A stretch of 15,609 nt of DNA from assembly GCA_963661545.1 (NCBI GenBank), contig CAVLCU010000053.1, positions 1-15,609 of the forward strand. The letters run 5' to 3'. Below the pieces are notes generated by a model. The model was not told the origin of the DNA, made no database searches, and saw only the letters and a program-made list of their open reading frames with translations. Origin of the DNA: Scatomonas sp963661545 (GTDB taxonomy: Bacteria > Bacillota > Clostridia > Lachnospirales > Lachnospiraceae). Below are positions 13,125-15,609 of the stretch, in pieces. Every line of letters starts with the position of its first letter. Positions within the stretch are counted from its first letter, which is position 1. The translations under genes were made by a program, and so were the position numbers.

Positions 13125-15609
13125 ATGAATCAGACAAGACCCGCTTTTGGCGGGAAAAAGCTTCTGAGCCTTTTGCTGGCGCTTTTTATGGTAGTATCCT
13201 TGCTGCCTGCAAGTGCCTTTGCAGAGGAAGGGAGCAGCGGAGCAGAGGATGCTCCAGTGGTGCAGGAGGCAGATTCCACTACCCTTAGCACGCTGACTCT
13301 GAAAGGCCAGCATAGCGCACAAATCAATCAGTTTAAGCTTTATACCTACACAGACGGCACAAAGGGAACCACCGATCTTTTGGAAGGTCAAGAGGCGACC
13401 GACGGTGCCTACCCGGCGATTGAACTGGAAGCCGGAGATTATTGGGCCGAGGGTTATGATGCCAATGATTCCTATAACGGTGGAATTAAGATTACCCTAG
13501 AGGCCGGTCAGACACAGGAGATAGAATTAAAACGCGCTTATCAGATCTATGCTTCCAACAGCGGATGGGTCGAGGGCGAGGATTATACCATCGATGTCAA
13601 GGTGGAGTCTTCCGATGGGATAGAGCGGGTGATCGAGACCGGTACTTCCGACAGCTACGGCACGGTACGCAAGACCTGCCTTTGCCTGTATGGGGACACG
13701 ATACGGGCAACCTTTACGCCGGATAGTGAGAAGCACCCGACCTATCTCAAGGCAGTGGGCAGTGCCACCGTTACCTCAAATGTCTCCATCACTACAAGCT
13801 GTAAAGAGGCGGTTACTGTCACCATCAACGTTCCCGAGGGATCTACGGTTTCCATGGGTACCCTGACCAAGTATTATATCTATGATTTTCTTGAGGCTGA
13901 GGAAACCACTTCTACCAGTGCAACCTTCCGGCCGGCCAAGAGCACAACCTATTTTTACCGGATACAGAATCCGGACGGGGTCACCTATTGGAATTACAAG
14001 AGCTGGTCAGCCGATACGACAGAAACAGTAACAGCGGAGGATCTGTATATTGGCAGCAGTGACTTTACCAAGTCTACGGTTTACCACAATTATGAAAAGA
14101 ATGTCCTTGACCGGGCGGATATTTATCTGAATATCAACGAAAAAGGCTACAAGGCTATGCAGGTAGGGGATACCTTTGAACTGAATGTATTCCGTAACTG
14201 GATGGCCATAGAGAGCTTTTTCAATGCCAAGGTTGCCCTGCCGGATATGCATTATCAGGTGATAGATACCAATGGCAATCCCAGCGATATTCTGACCATT
14301 ACACCGGACGAAAACAATAGCAGCGTTGCCAGGATGACGGCCAATAAGGCGGGTACGGCCATTGTCCTTGTGACCTATGATGCCATGACTCATATGCAGG
14401 GTTACAACTATAATAGCAAGCTTACGACCGATCCTACCTGTTTCTCTGCCATCTGGCCGGAGTGTACAGGCGTATGTGTGGTTACGGTAGGCCAGACAGA
14501 AGGGGACATACAGACCAATATGGTCATGGATCGGATGGATGCTGTCCTCAATACGGATCCTGCGAAAGCCCAGGAGCAGCTTGCCCTGGATGCGGAGCAT
14601 GACATTTTGTTTTATACCGGTGAGGAAGGCGCTACTTATTCCTTTACACCGGAAAGCGGCTGCACGGTTACGGTTGACAGATCTCAGGTAACAGATTCCA
14701 TGACCTTCACAGGCTTTACCTCCGATGGGGTAGAGGTTTCTGCGGACGGAAGTGTTACGATTTCCAGGCTTACCACCGGACGCCATATTGTTAAGATTGA
14801 AAAGGAGGGACAGGCGACCTATCAGGTTGTGACCACCCGCCAGGTTTCTTATCAGCTGGTTGACGATCAGGGCAATGAACTGACGGAAGAAGCCAAGAAT
14901 AATCTTCAGGCGGGAGATACGGTTTATATCCAGTATACCGGTTTGGTCAATCCCAAGGAGAAACTCTCCGGCGCCTATAACTTTAACTTCTGTCTGCATT
15001 ATCTGGGAGAGGATGGCACCTACTTCAATTCCAACCCCGGCAGTTCTTTTGGCGTATATGATTTCAGCGGTAATCCGGAGCGCCAGAAAATCGCCATTAC
15101 CATTCCTCAATATTGGAAGGGAACTACCTATACGCTGACCGGCGCCCTGAAGCAAGGGGGGTTTGCGGGAGTGCCTCACCGGGGCATTACCTATGCTTCC
15201 GGTGTAAATGCACAATACAGCGCACCCAGTGTTTCCGGTATCCTCAGCATTCTTCCGGAGATTACTCTGAATCTGAAAGAGACCAGCTTCCTGGAGCCCA
15301 AATTGACCTTTAAGGACAATCTGGGGAATACCGTTGATCGTACCGGGCTGACGGTTACCCTGAAGGATTCCAAGGGCAGCGCCACGACGGTCAATGAGGA
15401 TGGTACTTTTTCTGCCATTGAGGACGAGTATACCTATACCATTTACGGCGCCGGATACGAATATAAAGAAGGCACCTTTACCGTAAGCAAGGATGGCGAC
15501 TTGAATTTCACCATCGAATTAACTGTGACCAGCGCAAATGCCTGGGATGGAATGACCAAGACAGAGCCCCAGAAAGAGGGAGACCTTTACCTGATTTCCT
15601 CCGGTGCAG
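13125..15609 (+). CDS. Large secreted surface protein under B12-riboswitch-type control, 3'-truncated by the window (at least 828 aa)
   Basis: The frame is open from the ATG (AAGGAG at 13111-13116) to the window end. Residues 1-33 are a signal peptide: GGKK, a hydrophobic core LLSLLLALFMVVSLLP and an ASAFA cleavage site. The rest is extracellular and rich in beta-type repeats. About 50-145 looks like a carboxypeptidase-regulatory or prealbumin-like fold (AGDYWAEGYDA, IKITLEAGQTQEIEL). About 370-430 resembles a Big_2-like Ig domain (MTANKAGTAIVLVTYDAM). About 725-800 is another regulatory-like repeat (TVNEDGTFSAI, YTYTIYGAGYEY). At 807 the motif WDGMTKTEPQ...GDLYLISS begins, often seen before repeat domains in Clostridia surface proteins. 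No anchor or DUF4430-type corrinoid-binding domain is visible yet; either could lie beyond the edge. A role in corrinoid capture is inferred only from the leader. Confidence 0.85.
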   Translation, partial: MNQTRPAFGGKKLLSLLLALFMVVSLLPASAFAEEGSSGAEDAPVVQEADSTTLSTLTLKGQHSAQINQFKLYTYTDGTKGTTDLLEGQEATDGAYPAIELEAGDYWAEGYDANDSYNGGIKITLEAGQTQEIELKRAYQIYASNSGWVEGEDYTIDVKVESSDGIERVIETGTSDSYGTVRKTCLCLYGDTIRATFTPDSEKHPTYLKAVGSATVTSNVSITTSCKEAVTVTINVPEGSTVSMGTLTKYYIYDFLEAEETTSTSATFRPAKSTTYFYRIQNPDGVTYWNYKSWSADTTETVTAEDLYIGSSDFTKSTVYHNYEKNVLDRADIYLNINEKGYKAMQVGDTFELNVFRNWMAIESFFNAKVALPDMHYQVIDTNGNPSDILTITPDENNSSVARMTANKAGTAIVLVTYDAMTHMQGYNYNSKLTTDPTCFSAIWPECTGVCVVTVGQTEGDIQTNMVMDRMDAVLNTDPAKAQEQLALDAEHDILFYTGEEGATYSFTPESGCTVTVDRSQVTDSMTFTGFTSDGVEVSADGSVTISRLTTGRHIVKIEKEGQATYQVVTTRQVSYQLVDDQGNELTEEAKNNLQAGDTVYIQYTGLVNPKEKLSGAYNFNFCLHYLGEDGTYFNSNPGSSFGVYDFSGNPERQKIAITIPQYWKGTTYTLTGALKQGGFAGVPHRGITYASGVNAQYSAPSVSGILSILPEITLNLKETSFLEPKLTFKDNLGNTVDRTGLTVTLKDSKGSATTVNEDGTFSAIEDEYTYTIYGAGYEYKEGTFTVSKDGDLNFTIELTVTSANAWDGMTKTEPQKEGDLYLISSGA

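Noticed and set aside
14007..15215. A 402-aa minus-strand open frame opposite the surface-protein gene
   Set aside because: The plus frame is continuous from a signal peptide with a strong ribosome binding site to the window end; the minus frame shows no domain.

Overview
The window looks like chromosomal DNA of a gut-type Firmicute, most likely a Lachnospiraceae or related Clostridia. This is inferred from strong AGGAGG-type ribosome binding sites, extended -10 (TGn) promoters, an LVAC lipoprotein with a Ser/Ala-rich linker, a LacI-type regulator and a large signal-peptide surface protein. The species cannot be named from the sequence alone.

Layout. (1) 1-3275: the end of a plus-strand operon. 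It holds a damaged or partial RhaM-like mutarotase, an ASRT-family small-molecule binding protein, a creatinase-like M24 'pita-bread' protein, a creatininase-family amidohydrolase and a LacA/Maa-type hexapeptide acetyltransferase, closed by an intrinsic terminator. (2) 3420-8481: an operator plus promoter, a structured 5' leader, and a four-gene class-B (RbsB/LsrB/RhaS-type) sugar ABC importer (lipoprotein, double ATPase, two permeases), closed by a terminator-like hairpin. (3) 8496-12675: a second copy of the same operator and promoter layout, a UroD/methyltransferase-fold protein, an island of nested inverted repeats with 45-bp tandem units, an intact RhaM-like mutarotase, and a 754-aa regulator. 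The regulator fuses a LacI HTH and LacI sensor core to a complete-looking family-1 solute-binding protein. (4) 12704-15609: a promoter, a cobalamin-riboswitch-like leader with an intrinsic terminator, and the first 828 codons of a large secreted surface protein that runs off the right edge.

How it may work. Regions 1-3 read as a catabolic locus for a sugar or sugar-like ligand: import, anomer interconversion (RhaM), ligand binding (ASRT), ring or amide hydrolysis (creatininase and creatinase-like pair) and acetylation. The substrate is not determined. RhaM and the LsrB/RhaS-type importer point to a deoxy-sugar or related compound; the creatininase/creatinase pair leaves a guanidino or lactam compound possible. 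Both operators carry the palindrome TAAACGTTTA, and both end exactly 43 nt before an extended -10. This puts their centres near -60, a geometry that suits activation better than simple repression. The LacI-SBP fusion encoded nearby is the best candidate to bind them and could read two ligands. The B12-controlled surface protein looks like a separate corrinoid-responsive unit.

The most unusual items are the three-module regulator, the identically spaced operator pair, the creatinase-like active site beside a creatininase homologue, the B12-type leader in front of a surface protein, and the nested repeat island after the UroD-like gene.
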